DNA of 55,184 nt from JBHGAV01 sp041946685 (GTDB taxonomy: Bacteria > Acidobacteriota > Terriglobia > Bryobacterales > Bryobacteraceae): the NCBI GenBank assembly GCA_041946685.1, contig JBHGAV010000024.1, positions 1 to 55,184 of the forward strand, read 5' to 3'. The notes under the pieces are model-generated. The model made no database searches. It was not told where the DNA came from and worked only from the letters and a program-made list of their open reading frames with translations. The position numbers were made by a program, and so were the translations under genes. Shown one piece after another: positions 16,820-24,563 of the stretch; the stretch's first letter is position 1, and each line of letters begins with the position of its first letter.

Positions 16820-17866
16820 TTAGGGCGCCCGCTTTCGCCGCAAAGCCCAGTCAATGACCAGCGCGGTGACGAGAATGAGCCCCATGCCGAACGCCGCCGA
16901 AAGAAGGTATCCGAACGACGAACTGCGCAGGAACGGGGGGGCGTAGTCGGGAACCGGGGCGGTCCAGAAGGAAGACAGCCTTTCCAGCCCTTGTGGAACT
17001 TGGGCAGGGAGTGTATGGTTGCGGCTTGCGGCGGCGATTTCCAGGCGGGCGGCCTCGTCCGCGAAATCACCCGGAGCCCATTCCCCCCAGGCCGTTCCCA
17101 CCGCCAGGATGCCCAACGGAGTCAGCAGCATCAATACCGCCAGCCCGGCCAGGAGCGGGCGCAGGGGGAATGCCCTTTCAGAGGTTCCAGGACCGGGCGC
17201 GCCCAACAGGGAAACGTGGCTCTTCTGTAACCATCCAACAAGCCCGGCGGTGACCGCAAACTCGGCCATGCCGGCGACGGTCAGGTGTCCGATCATCATC
17301 GCCGGCACCGCAATCGAGATTGGGTAGGGCGCATACAAGGGCGCGCCCGAGGCATCCCTGAAGAAGATCGGCTGGATGCCGAACTCAATCGCCGTCAGGA
17401 GGGCGGACGCGTTGATGGCCAGATACCCTGCGATGCCTGCCGCCCAAACGCGGCGCCGGCTAGTGACGGCGGACTTGCCCGCCAGTACCCGATACGAGGC
17501 GTAGGCCGCCAGGGACCCCGCGATTGCGATGTTGAAGCAGTTGGCACCCAGCGCGGTGATCCCCCCGTCACCGAAGAACACGGCCTGAATCAGCAGCGCG
17601 ACCGAGATGGCCAGCATCGCGGCCCACGGCCCCAGCACGATTGCGGCAATCGCCACGCCCACCGCATGCCCCGTGGTGCCGCCGGGCAACGGGATGTTGA
17701 ACATCATCACAACGAAGGAGAACGCGGAGAAGACGGCCAGCAGAGGAATCAGCCGGGAGCCGATCCGCCGGCCCACGCGGCGAAGGGCGCCATACCAGAA
17801 TGGCGCCGAGGTCGCGTAGAGCGCCCCGCAGGTGGCAGGACTCAGATAGCCGTCTGGGATGTGCAT
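16820..17866 (-). CDS. nikM: Nickel ECF transporter substrate-binding membrane protein NikMN (CbiM plus PDGLE-type domain)
   Basis: A 348-residue S component. The N-terminus MHIPDGYLSP is the conserved metal-binding N-terminus of CbiM/NikM, where Met1 and His2 coordinate the ion. The CbiM membrane domain spans about residues 1-215 with PLPGGTTGHAVG. A C-terminal region with two membrane segments and an extracytoplasmic loop (about 240-340) corresponds to the NikN/PDGLE domain fused in many nickel systems. The start is fixed by MHIPDG although no ribosome site precedes it. It is the first gene of the importer operon, and the NikR-like inverted repeat lies 48 bases upstream. Confidence 0.92.
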   Translation of the reverse strand: MHIPDGYLSPATCGALYATSAPFWYGALRRVGRRIGSRLIPLLAVFSAFSFVVMMFNIPLPGGTTGHAVGVAIAAIVLGPWAAMLAISVALLIQAVFFGDGGITALGANCFNIAIAGSLAAYASYRVLAGKSAVTSRRRVWAAGIAGYLAINASALLTAIEFGIQPIFFRDASGAPLYAPYPISIAVPAMMIGHLTVAGMAEFAVTAGLVGWLQKSHVSLLGAPGPGTSERAFPLRPLLAGLAVLMLLTPLGILAVGTAWGEWAPGDFADEAARLEIAAASRNHTLPAQVPQGLERLSSFWTAPVPDYAPPFLRSSSFGYLLSAAFGMGLILVTALVIDWALRRKRAP

Positions 17867-17914
17867 GGATGACCGGACGGACCATACTCGCCGTCTCCTC
17901 TATGGTATACGATC

Positions 17915-17940
17915 GTGTTAGTCGTGCTAAAGGGTAGCAC
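17915..17940. promoter_or_regulatory. Inverted repeat resembling a NikR operator between two ECF operons
   Basis: GTGTTA at 17915-17920 and TAGCAC at 17935-17940 form an inverted repeat with one mismatch across a 14-base spacer. A third half-site, GTGCTA at 17924-17929, makes a perfect palindrome with TAGCAC. This resembles the GTGTTAC-N13/14-GTAACAC operators described for NikR outside the enterobacteria. On the minus strand it covers the likely -35 region before a TATACC -10 for the NikMN operon, and on the plus strand it touches the start of the second ECF operon. A lone TAGCAC half-site also lies at 14909-14914 between nikR and the His-rich gene. Binding is inferred. Confidence 0.55.
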
Positions 17941-18546
17941 GTGAGCAGCAGCCGTGTTACCGTGAGATTCTGGACCGCGCAGCAGAATGCTGAAATGGGA
18001 CAACCTCCTCCCGATCGTTTGCGATCGATGATCATCAGCGCCGTCATGGCGGCGCTTGGATTGGCGCTGCCGGTCGCGTTTCATGCTGTGGGGCTGGGCA
18101 GTCACTTCCTGCCCATGCTTCTACCGCTGCTTGTGAACGGATTTCTGGTGCCTTTGCCGTGGGCCGTGCTGACAGGCGCGATTGTTCCTCTGATTTCATC
18201 GCTGGCGACGGGGATGCCGCCCATGTATCCGCCGGTGGCGGCGCAGATGTCGTTGGAGGGCGCGGTGCTGGGCGGCGTGGCCGCCGCCCTCTACCGGTCT
18301 CAGCCGCGCCGTTTGTGGCCTGCCTTGCTCTCCGCCGTGGTACTCTGCCGGCTTTCCGGTCTGACTGCGTCCTGGTTTCTGGCACGGCTTTTCGACCTTC
18401 CGGCAGGGTTTGTCTCTGCCGCCATGTTGGTACGAAGTCTGCCGGGGGTTGCCTTGCAGATCGCCCTTGTGCCCCTGGTGGTGCGCCAACTTGAACGGAG
18501 CCGCAGCATCCTGATCAAGCCCCATGACAGTCTCCCCGAAGCGTGA
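17941..18546 (+). CDS. ECF transporter S component, unknown substrate
   Basis: A 201-residue protein with about six membrane helices, including GLGSHFLPMLLPLLVNGFL and AVLTGAIVPLISSLATGMPP. This is the pattern of ECF-type substrate-binding subunits (DUF3816-like group). It is followed by its own T and A genes with overlaps. The start is uncertain: GTG at 17941, preceded by AAGGG, or ATG at 17998 or 18028. The shorter forms begin closer to the first helix. Being divergent from the nickel importer and beside the NikR-like repeat hints at a metal or metal-chelate substrate, but no motif proves this. Confidence 0.7.
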   Translation: MSSSRVTVRFWTAQQNAEMGQPPPDRLRSMIISAVMAALGLALPVAFHAVGLGSHFLPMLLPLLVNGFLVPLPWAVLTGAIVPLISSLATGMPPMYPPVAAQMSLEGAVLGGVAAALYRSQPRRLWPALLSAVVLCRLSGLTASWFLARLFDLPAGFVSAAMLVRSLPGVALQIALVPLVVRQLERSRSILIKPHDSLPEA

Positions 18547-19090
18547 CTTCTTCCGGCTGGCACTGTCCCTGTTGCTTGCGGCAGGGGCTGTCAGCGCGAT
18601 CGCGCTTCCGCTGCGGTGGCTGGTTGTGGCCGTGCTGGCGGCGTCTGCCGCGCATGTGCTGCTCGGGCGGCGGCGCCTGAGGTCGCTCGGGGCCGGCATT
18701 CCCGTACTGTTGTTCGCGGCGACCCTGGTTCTCCTCCAGTGGCTCGGCGGCAGGATCGACCTGAGCCTGCCCCTGCGGACAGTGGCGGTCTTCCTCCTTT
18801 CGACCCTGGCCGCAAGCGTTGCGCCCTGGACTTGGATCGCCGGGGGAGTCTCGCCCGGCTCGCGCCTCTATCTGCCGGGGCTCTTTCTGTTGTTCATACG
18901 GCATTTTGCGGGGATTCTCATTTCTGAGAGCCGGAGGACACTGCAAGCCAGAGCGCTGAGCGCTCCCAGGGTCTCGGGCCCCGGAGGGTTTGCGTCGGTT
19001 ACAGGCGCCCTGACCGCGGTTTTCCGTAGGGCGCTTGTCCGTGCGGAGCGTTTCTACGCCGCGCAATTGTTGAACGAGATCGTCCGATGA
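18524..19090 (+). CDS. ECF transporter T component (CbiQ-like, short)
   Basis: A 188-residue membrane protein with about four hydrophobic segments. It is shorter than the usual 250-270 residues of CbiQ-type T components. Two cytoplasmic coupling motifs can be seen: LQARALS near residue 145 (an ARG motif with Ala for Gly) and RAERFYAAQLL near the C-terminus. It overlaps the S gene by 23 bases and ends in an ATGA overlap with the ATPase gene, so the three subunits are translationally coupled. The assignment relies on gene order as much as sequence. Confidence 0.7.
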   Translation: MTVSPKRDFFRLALSLLLAAGAVSAIALPLRWLVVAVLAASAAHVLLGRRRLRSLGAGIPVLLFAATLVLLQWLGGRIDLSLPLRTVAVFLLSTLAASVAPWTWIAGGVSPGSRLYLPGLFLLFIRHFAGILISESRRTLQARALSAPRVSGPGGFASVTGALTAVFRRALVRAERFYAAQLLNEIVR

Positions 19091-19773
19091 CGGCCCTTCT
19101 GGTGGAGCACCTGCGCTTTGCGTACGACCGGGAACTGGCGTTGGATGACGTGTCGTTCGAGACCGGCGACAGCGAGTCGGTGGCGATCGTGGGAGCAAAC
19201 GGCTCGGGTAAGAGCACCCTGCTGTGGTGCGTGGCGGGCCTGCTGCGCGCCTCCGGCCGGATTCTGATTTTTGGCGAGCCGCCAGGCAAGAAAGCGCTGG
19301 CCCGAATCGGCATGGTCTTCCAGAACCCCGAAGATCAGCTTTTCATGCCCACTCTGATTCAGGATCTGGCGCTCCCGTTGTTGAACGCAGGAAATGGGCG
19401 GGATGAGGCCCATCGAGCGGCAACTGCGTTGCTCCGTGAATTCGGGCTTGAGAAGTACGGGGACCGGCCGGCGTCGCACTTGAGCCTGGGGCAGCGCAAG
19501 CGCGCGGCTGTTGCGCTGGCCCTGGTGAGAAAGCCCGACCTGCTGTTGTTCGACGAGCCCACGGCCGAGCTGGACGGCCGGGCGCAGAGACAGTTGTCCG
19601 CCACCTTGCAGAACCTGGTTGTCGCGAAGCTGGTCGCCAGCCACGATCTCGACTTCCTCCGCAGGGTCACCACCCGCGCCCTGGTGCTTTCGGGGGGCCG
19701 GATCATCGCCAGCGGGCCGACCCAGGAAGTTCTCTCCGATTCGGACCTGCTCGATCGCGCCGGACTCGTATAG
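19087..19773 (+). CDS. ECF transporter ATP-binding subunit (second system)
   Basis: A 228-residue ABC ATPase of the CbiO/EcfA kind. Walker A is GANGSGKST, the Q loop is FQNPEDQLF, the signature is SLGQRKRAAVALA, Walker B is LLLFDEPTAELD and the H-loop is ASHDLDF. It starts in an ATGA overlap with the T gene. It lacks the His-rich tail of the nickel ATPase at 15191 and is shorter. Together with the two preceding genes it forms a complete one-ATPase ECF importer. Substrate unknown. Confidence 0.88.
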   Translation: MTALLVEHLRFAYDRELALDDVSFETGDSESVAIVGANGSGKSTLLWCVAGLLRASGRILIFGEPPGKKALARIGMVFQNPEDQLFMPTLIQDLALPLLNAGNGRDEAHRAATALLREFGLEKYGDRPASHLSLGQRKRAAVALALVRKPDLLLFDEPTAELDGRAQRQLSATLQNLVVAKLVASHDLDFLRRVTTRALVLSGGRIIASGPTQEVLSDSDLLDRAGLV

Positions 19774-19801
19774 GGTGTCCCACTTTTGCCGGGCGAGCGC
19801 C

Positions 19802-21025
19802 TCAACGCACGACCGCAGCCACCACCATCTCCAGCAGCCTCTTGACTCCGGTGTCGCTGTCCTGGGGTCCCTCATAGAACTGATCCAAAGGGTGCGGCTG
19901 CCAGTTGTCGCGGGAACCGTCGTACTTGTAAGTCTCAGGGAGGCCTGTTGGCGCCGCATAGTGGCTGTCGGCGCCGGCCATCTTGTAGATCACCATGTCC
20001 AGCGACGGGATCACGTACAGCCCGAATCCGCCCGCGCCGGCCTTGTAGAAAGCATCCCGCGGCGCCCCCGCCACATGGCCATCGGCATTTACGTCGAACT
20101 GAAGGCTGAACGGCGCGTGGGGGTTGTAGGGCGTTGGCCGGCCGCACCGCTCCACGTACCCGGAGGGCACAATCTGCCGGTTTCCCCAGCGCCCTTGGCG
20201 CAGAAGCAGGTAGCCGAACCGCAGATTATCGGTCGAGCGCACAGCGATGCCCGCCGAACCGTCCACATGAAGAGATCCTTCGCGTCTCGCCCAGCCGAAT
20301 CGCCCCCATTGCATCGGTTCTGCCAGTTTCTTCCCGACATAGGCGTCAATTTCCATGCCGGTCACGTGCCGCAGCACCATGGAGGCGATGTGCGAAGACT
20401 CGTTGCTGTACTGGTACCCCTCGCCGGGATTGCACCACATGGGCGTGCGCAAAGCGAAGAGGTCGAGGTCAGCCATGCGCTCGCGCGCCGGGATCGGGTC
20501 CTGGTTCACGTACAAGCCGCGAACGAAGCCGATGTTTCTGGAGAGATTGTGGCCCCCCCGCAATCCCGCCGTGAAAGCGAGGAGGTGCCCGAGCTTGATG
20601 CCGGCCTTGCGCTCATCGTCCAAAGGAAAGGCTTCCGGAAGGTATTTCGGATCGAACACCCTTTGGTCGAGACCCTCCGGAATCCGATCCTTGTTCTCGC
20701 TGATCATGATGCCGCAGGCGATGCTCAGATAGGCCTTGGCAACGGACATCATGCTCGGGTGCGCCTCCCGATTGCCCCTGCCGAAGTACTTCTCGTAAAC
20801 CAGCCAGCCGCGGCGCACCACCAGCAGTCCTCCGTGCTGGGTGGTCCGTTGTGCGTACTCAAAAGCCTGGTCGAGCCTGTTGACGTCGATGCCCGCGACC
20901 TTGAGGATCCGGGCCGGGGTGGGAAGGGTACGCCACCCGCCCGCACTGTCCGGCGGTGGGAAGTAGTCTCCCGCGCCTGCGGCCGATAGTGAGGAGAACA
21001 GCAGCAGCAACAGGACGGGAATCAT
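19802..21025 (-). CDS. Exported serine hydrolase of the beta-lactamase/class C fold
   Basis: A 407-residue protein with a Sec signal peptide (LLLLLFSSLSAAGA) and the class C beta-lactamase/esterase fold. The SxxK motif is SVAK in MMSVAKAYLS, with Ser as nucleophile; the YxN motif is YSN in YQYSNESSH; and GAGGFG near residue 310 fits the third box. These proteins are usually D-peptidases or esterases, and true beta-lactamase activity is not implied. It starts with an ATGA overlap after the mutarotase-like gene, so the two are coupled. Confidence 0.82.
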   Translation of the reverse strand: MIPVLLLLLFSSLSAAGAGDYFPPPDSAGGWRTLPTPARILKVAGIDVNRLDQAFEYAQRTTQHGGLLVVRRGWLVYEKYFGRGNREAHPSMMSVAKAYLSIACGIMISENKDRIPEGLDQRVFDPKYLPEAFPLDDERKAGIKLGHLLAFTAGLRGGHNLSRNIGFVRGLYVNQDPIPARERMADLDLFALRTPMWCNPGEGYQYSNESSHIASMVLRHVTGMEIDAYVGKKLAEPMQWGRFGWARREGSLHVDGSAGIAVRSTDNLRFGYLLLRQGRWGNRQIVPSGYVERCGRPTPYNPHAPFSLQFDVNADGHVAGAPRDAFYKAGAGGFGLYVIPSLDMVIYKMAGADSHYAAPTGLPETYKYDGSRDNWQPHPLDQFYEGPQDSDTGVKRLLEMVVAAVVR

Positions 21026-22209
21026 GGGCGGCCCTCAGTCGGTACCCTGATCTGCCGGTTGGAGCCGCGTTCGAGGACCACGATCTGGCCCGGCTCCACC
21101 CGGACATCGGCAACGCCCGCAAACCCGGCGGGGATCTCGGCGAGGAAGATGGTGTAGGTGACCTTCTGCCGCTCGCGGCCGTTGATCCACCGGTAAGCCG
21201 GCGTCCCCAGCAGCGAGCCCCGCTCGACGCTGCGGCGGAGCCCCTCATCGATCGGCGAGGTGCCGAACTCGATTCCACGGGCGACCATCTGGCCCAGCCG
21301 TGGAGTCGCCTGGCCGCTGCCGTTCTCCTGCCAGTCGATGACCCACGGATGTTCGGGCGTGGGGAAAACATAACCCAGGAGAATCGGGAATTCGGTGCTG
21401 TAAAGCGTGAAGTATCCTGTCTGGCGCGACTTATCGACCAGGAAGGTGCGGAAAAGGCTCGTCTTGGGGGGTGCGGTGAATACCCGCCGCTCCACGGATG
21501 GGTCATCCAGCGGCGGCGGGTCACCCGCCCCCCTGCGCTTGGTCAATGACTGCGAAGCCGACACGTCGAACAGGTTCTTGCCCTCGGCGACGAAGGGGGT
21601 GCCGAGGGTGACGTGCTGGTTCCGGTTGAAAGGGCGATCGTAGGCGGTCAGGTTCTCATACCACTCCTCGACGTGCGCCACAGCCGCCCCGGCGGGCAAC
21701 CGGATGGCGCGCTCGACCCGGTATTGGGTATGAGGTAGCTCCGCGGCATAGTAGAGGGCCACACCCCCGGCATCGATCTGAGGGGGTCTCGGCTGCTTCC
21801 ATTCGACGGTGACCGCTTCGCCGTGGGAGCCCAAGCCATTGCGAATCTCCTCTTGAGACGAGGCCGGTCCGAACGATGGGAAACACAGAAGATGGCCCAG
21901 GTATCCGGCGTCCAGGTACCGGCCGCCTCCTCTACCGTAGAAATCGCCGTGCTTGGCCTCATCGTACTGGTAGGGCTCGATGGTCGGATACTTGGGCACG
22001 TAGAGGGGATTGATGCCCAGCTTCGGGTCGTTCGTGATGAAGCGGATCTCCGCGATGTGGCCGCCGCCCCTGAGCGCGCTCACACGCAGTTTTCCGTTCT
22101 CGATCACATAAGCCTGGCGGCCATAGATGGTTTCGAGCCGAAAGGACGGCTGCTGTCCCCAAAGATGCATAGCCGCGATCAATAAGCAGAGGGAACCGAG
22201 TGCCTTCAT
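21022..22209 (-). CDS. Exported galactose-mutarotase-like domain protein
   Basis: A 395-residue protein with a signal peptide (SLCLLIAAMHLWG). The body reads as a beta-rich sugar-binding fold like aldose 1-epimerase or DUF4432 proteins: ENGKLRVSALRGGGHIAEI near the start, RNQHVTLGTPF in the middle, and repeated beta strands. The exact family is uncertain and no catalytic residues can be assigned with confidence. It precedes, and is coupled to, the serine hydrolase gene. The pair may act on a glycosylated or acylated extracellular substrate (inference). Confidence 0.6.
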   Translation of the reverse strand: MKALGSLCLLIAAMHLWGQQPSFRLETIYGRQAYVIENGKLRVSALRGGGHIAEIRFITNDPKLGINPLYVPKYPTIEPYQYDEAKHGDFYGRGGGRYLDAGYLGHLLCFPSFGPASSQEEIRNGLGSHGEAVTVEWKQPRPPQIDAGGVALYYAAELPHTQYRVERAIRLPAGAAVAHVEEWYENLTAYDRPFNRNQHVTLGTPFVAEGKNLFDVSASQSLTKRRGAGDPPPLDDPSVERRVFTAPPKTSLFRTFLVDKSRQTGYFTLYSTEFPILLGYVFPTPEHPWVIDWQENGSGQATPRLGQMVARGIEFGTSPIDEGLRRSVERGSLLGTPAYRWINGRERQKVTYTIFLAEIPAGFAGVADVRVEPGQIVVLERGSNRQIRVPTEGRP

Positions 22210-22301
22210 GAGGCTCGACTTTAACGTAAACTAGGAGTCGAGTCAAACCGGGAAGCGGGGGTAATAGGATGGGGAGACGAACCACCGACGGGAGGGCAAC
22301 C

Positions 22302-23168
22302 ATGGCAGGGTGTGTTCAAGCCGGCAGAGCGGGAATCACCAGGAGGGGGATGCTGCTTTCCACGGCTTCGGCCGCGGCAGCGAACGCACAAGTGAGCGCC
22401 AGGCCGGAGGCGAGGGCCTTTGCCCTGATCGGCGACGAGTCCCACAACTCCGACTACATCCGCTCGGCTCTCAGCAGCACTCTGGTGAAGGACGCCGGTC
22501 TGCCCGTCGACTTCACCGACGAGGAGAAGGAGTTGAGCTACGAGAGACTCCAGCGTTACCGGATCCTGATCATCTTCCGGGACGGCCTGCGGTTTCCGAA
22601 CGGCTACACCTATGCCATGCATTGGCGGCCGGCGCCCGAACAGATCGTAAGCGTGCCGCCGATTCAGAAGAAGATCGGCGGCGCCGGTGTGGGGTGGATG
22701 ACCGAGGAGCAGGGCCGCGCCGTGAAGCGATGGGTCGAGGAGGGCGGCTCCCTGTGGGCTTTTCATAACAACAGCCAGCTTTCCTTGATGAACAAGGACT
22801 ACCGGGACGTCGAAGGAGCCATCTACACGGGCCATCCCCCTATCCGACCGTTCAAGGTCAAGATCACCAACCACGACCACCCCATCACCAGGGGCGTCAA
22901 CGACTTTGTGGTCACCGACGAGCAGCACTTCCTGGTCTACGAAAAGGATCCCAAGTACGTGCTCGCAGTCAGTGTGAATGAGGACGGCCTGACATACAAG
23001 GATCAGAGTGGTAGGACCAGCAATACCTGTGAATCGGTTTGGGCCTACGATTATGGCAAAGGCCGGGTCTGCTTCATGGCGCCGGGGCATGCCATCACCG
23101 TCATGTGGAATCCGGAGTACGAGAAGATGCAGAAGAACGCAGTGAAGTGGTTGCTGCGCCAGGAGTAG
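22302..23168 (+). CDS. ThuA-domain protein with Tat signal
   Basis: A 288-residue protein of the ThuA-like (class I glutamine amidotransferase-fold) family, found in sugar utilisation operons. The N-terminus has a twin-arginine signal (ITRRGMLLSTASAAAANAQ), so it is exported folded. Visible conserved blocks include GDESHN, WRPAPEQ, GGSLWAFHNNS, ITNHDHPITRGV, and YGKGRVCFMAPGH near the C-terminus. The ATG at 22302 is chosen because GGAGGG lies 6 bases upstream. First gene of a four-gene plus-strand operon (to 27843). Confidence 0.82.
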   Translation: MAGCVQAGRAGITRRGMLLSTASAAAANAQVSARPEARAFALIGDESHNSDYIRSALSSTLVKDAGLPVDFTDEEKELSYERLQRYRILIIFRDGLRFPNGYTYAMHWRPAPEQIVSVPPIQKKIGGAGVGWMTEEQGRAVKRWVEEGGSLWAFHNNSQLSLMNKDYRDVEGAIYTGHPPIRPFKVKITNHDHPITRGVNDFVVTDEQHFLVYEKDPKYVLAVSVNEDGLTYKDQSGRTSNTCESVWAYDYGKGRVCFMAPGHAITVMWNPEYEKMQKNAVKWLLRQE

Positions 23169-23186
23169 CCCGTGGAGGATGGAGCT

Positions 23187-24563
23187 ATGGACAAGCGCAA
23201 CGTGTGTGTTCGCCCAACGCGACGGGCTGTATTGAACGCTGCCGTCGCCGCCCTGGCGGCAGGCCGGACTCTGCCGGCGCTCCCGTTGCAGCAGGGCATC
23301 GTCCCCGTTGGCCCGGGCAACCCGAGGAACACCACCGACGATCCGCGTTTCGAGACAACCGCCGAACCGGCCAACTCGCCGATGGGCGTGGGCAAAGGCA
23401 TCAACCCCGGCAGAGTGGTTTGGGCGCATCAACCGAAAGCGACGAGGTGGGACGGCGAGACGGGCAACTGGTGGGACGACGAAGCCACCGACGGCCGCCT
23501 GATCGCCGCCATGCTCTCGGAGACTCTTCGCACGCTGTCAGGCGAGAAGTCCGACAAGCGCGCCTGGGACTCGTTGTTCAAGTTCTACAACCAGACTCAC
23601 AAGCTCAGCAACGCCGGATACCGGCCCGGAGAGAAGATTGTCCTCAAGGTGAATTCCAACCAGGACCGCCCCGGCGCCTGGCGCTTCGGAGCAGGAATGA
23701 ACAGCCCGCAGGTCTTCTACGCGCTGGTGCACCAGTTGATCACGGAGGCGGGAGTAAAGGGCCAGGACATCACGCTCTACGACGCCTCTCGGTATATCGG
23801 CGATCCGATTTTCAACAAGATCCGGAGCAACCCCGACCCCAATTTCCAGGCGGTGAGATTCGTGGTGAACGAGCGCATGGCCGGCAGCGGAAGGGTGCCC
23901 GCCGCACCGGACAAGACCAGCCCCCTGAACTTCTCCGGCTCCGGCGTCCCAACAGCCTATCTGCCGCAGTGCGTCACCGAGGCGAAGTACATGATCAACG
24001 TCGCCCTGCCGCGGGCGCACACGCTGATGGGCTACACCGGTTCCGCCAAAAACCAGTTCGGCTCCATCTACTTCGAGGGTCAGGGATTCACTCCCCGGCC
24101 GGTACATGATTGGGCCGCGCGGGATCTGCCCATGGGTTCCTATAACTGCCTCGTGGACCTGATCGCCCACAAGCATCTGGGCGGCAAGACGGTGCTGTAC
24201 CTGCATGAGTTCCTCTACGTTTCGGAAAGCCAGGGCGGGCGGGTGATAAAGTTTCAATCGATGGGCGACCAATGGTGCTCCAGCCTGTTCGCATCACAGG
24301 ACCCCGTCGCCATCGATTCGGTTGCGCTGGACTTTGTGCGCAACGAGCCCAAGGCGAAAGAGTGCCGCGGCAAGCCTGAGAACTACCTGCACGAAGCTGC
24401 CCTGGCGGAAGCGCCGCCCTCCAAGACCGTCTACGATCCCGACAAGACCGGCAAGGTTGCCAGCCTCGGCGTGCACGAGCATTGGAACAACCCCACCGAG
24501 AAGAAATACTCGCGTAACCTGGGCAAGCGCGAGGGAATAGAGCTCGTGGCGTTGCGGACATGA
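23187..24563 (+). CDS. DUF362 domain protein with Tat signal
   Basis: A 458-residue protein with a Tat-type signal (RPTRRAVLNAAVAALAAG). The central region (ILKVN-like KIVLKVNSNQ, VFYALVHQLI, DITLYDASR, ISVALPRAH-like MINVALPRAHTLMG, DPVAIDSVALDF) matches DUF362 proteins. It lacks the 4Fe-4S ferredoxin cysteines seen in some members. The ATG at 23187 follows a GGAG. It ends in an ATGA overlap with the next gene. DUF362 function is not established; export and operon context suggest a role with the neighbouring glycosidase-like proteins. Confidence 0.8.
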   Translation: MDKRNVCVRPTRRAVLNAAVAALAAGRTLPALPLQQGIVPVGPGNPRNTTDDPRFETTAEPANSPMGVGKGINPGRVVWAHQPKATRWDGETGNWWDDEATDGRLIAAMLSETLRTLSGEKSDKRAWDSLFKFYNQTHKLSNAGYRPGEKIVLKVNSNQDRPGAWRFGAGMNSPQVFYALVHQLITEAGVKGQDITLYDASRYIGDPIFNKIRSNPDPNFQAVRFVVNERMAGSGRVPAAPDKTSPLNFSGSGVPTAYLPQCVTEAKYMINVALPRAHTLMGYTGSAKNQFGSIYFEGQGFTPRPVHDWAARDLPMGSYNCLVDLIAHKHLGGKTVLYLHEFLYVSESQGGRVIKFQSMGDQWCSSLFASQDPVAIDSVALDFVRNEPKAKECRGKPENYLHEAALAEAPPSKTVYDPDKTGKVASLGVHEHWNNPTEKKYSRNLGKREGIELVALRT

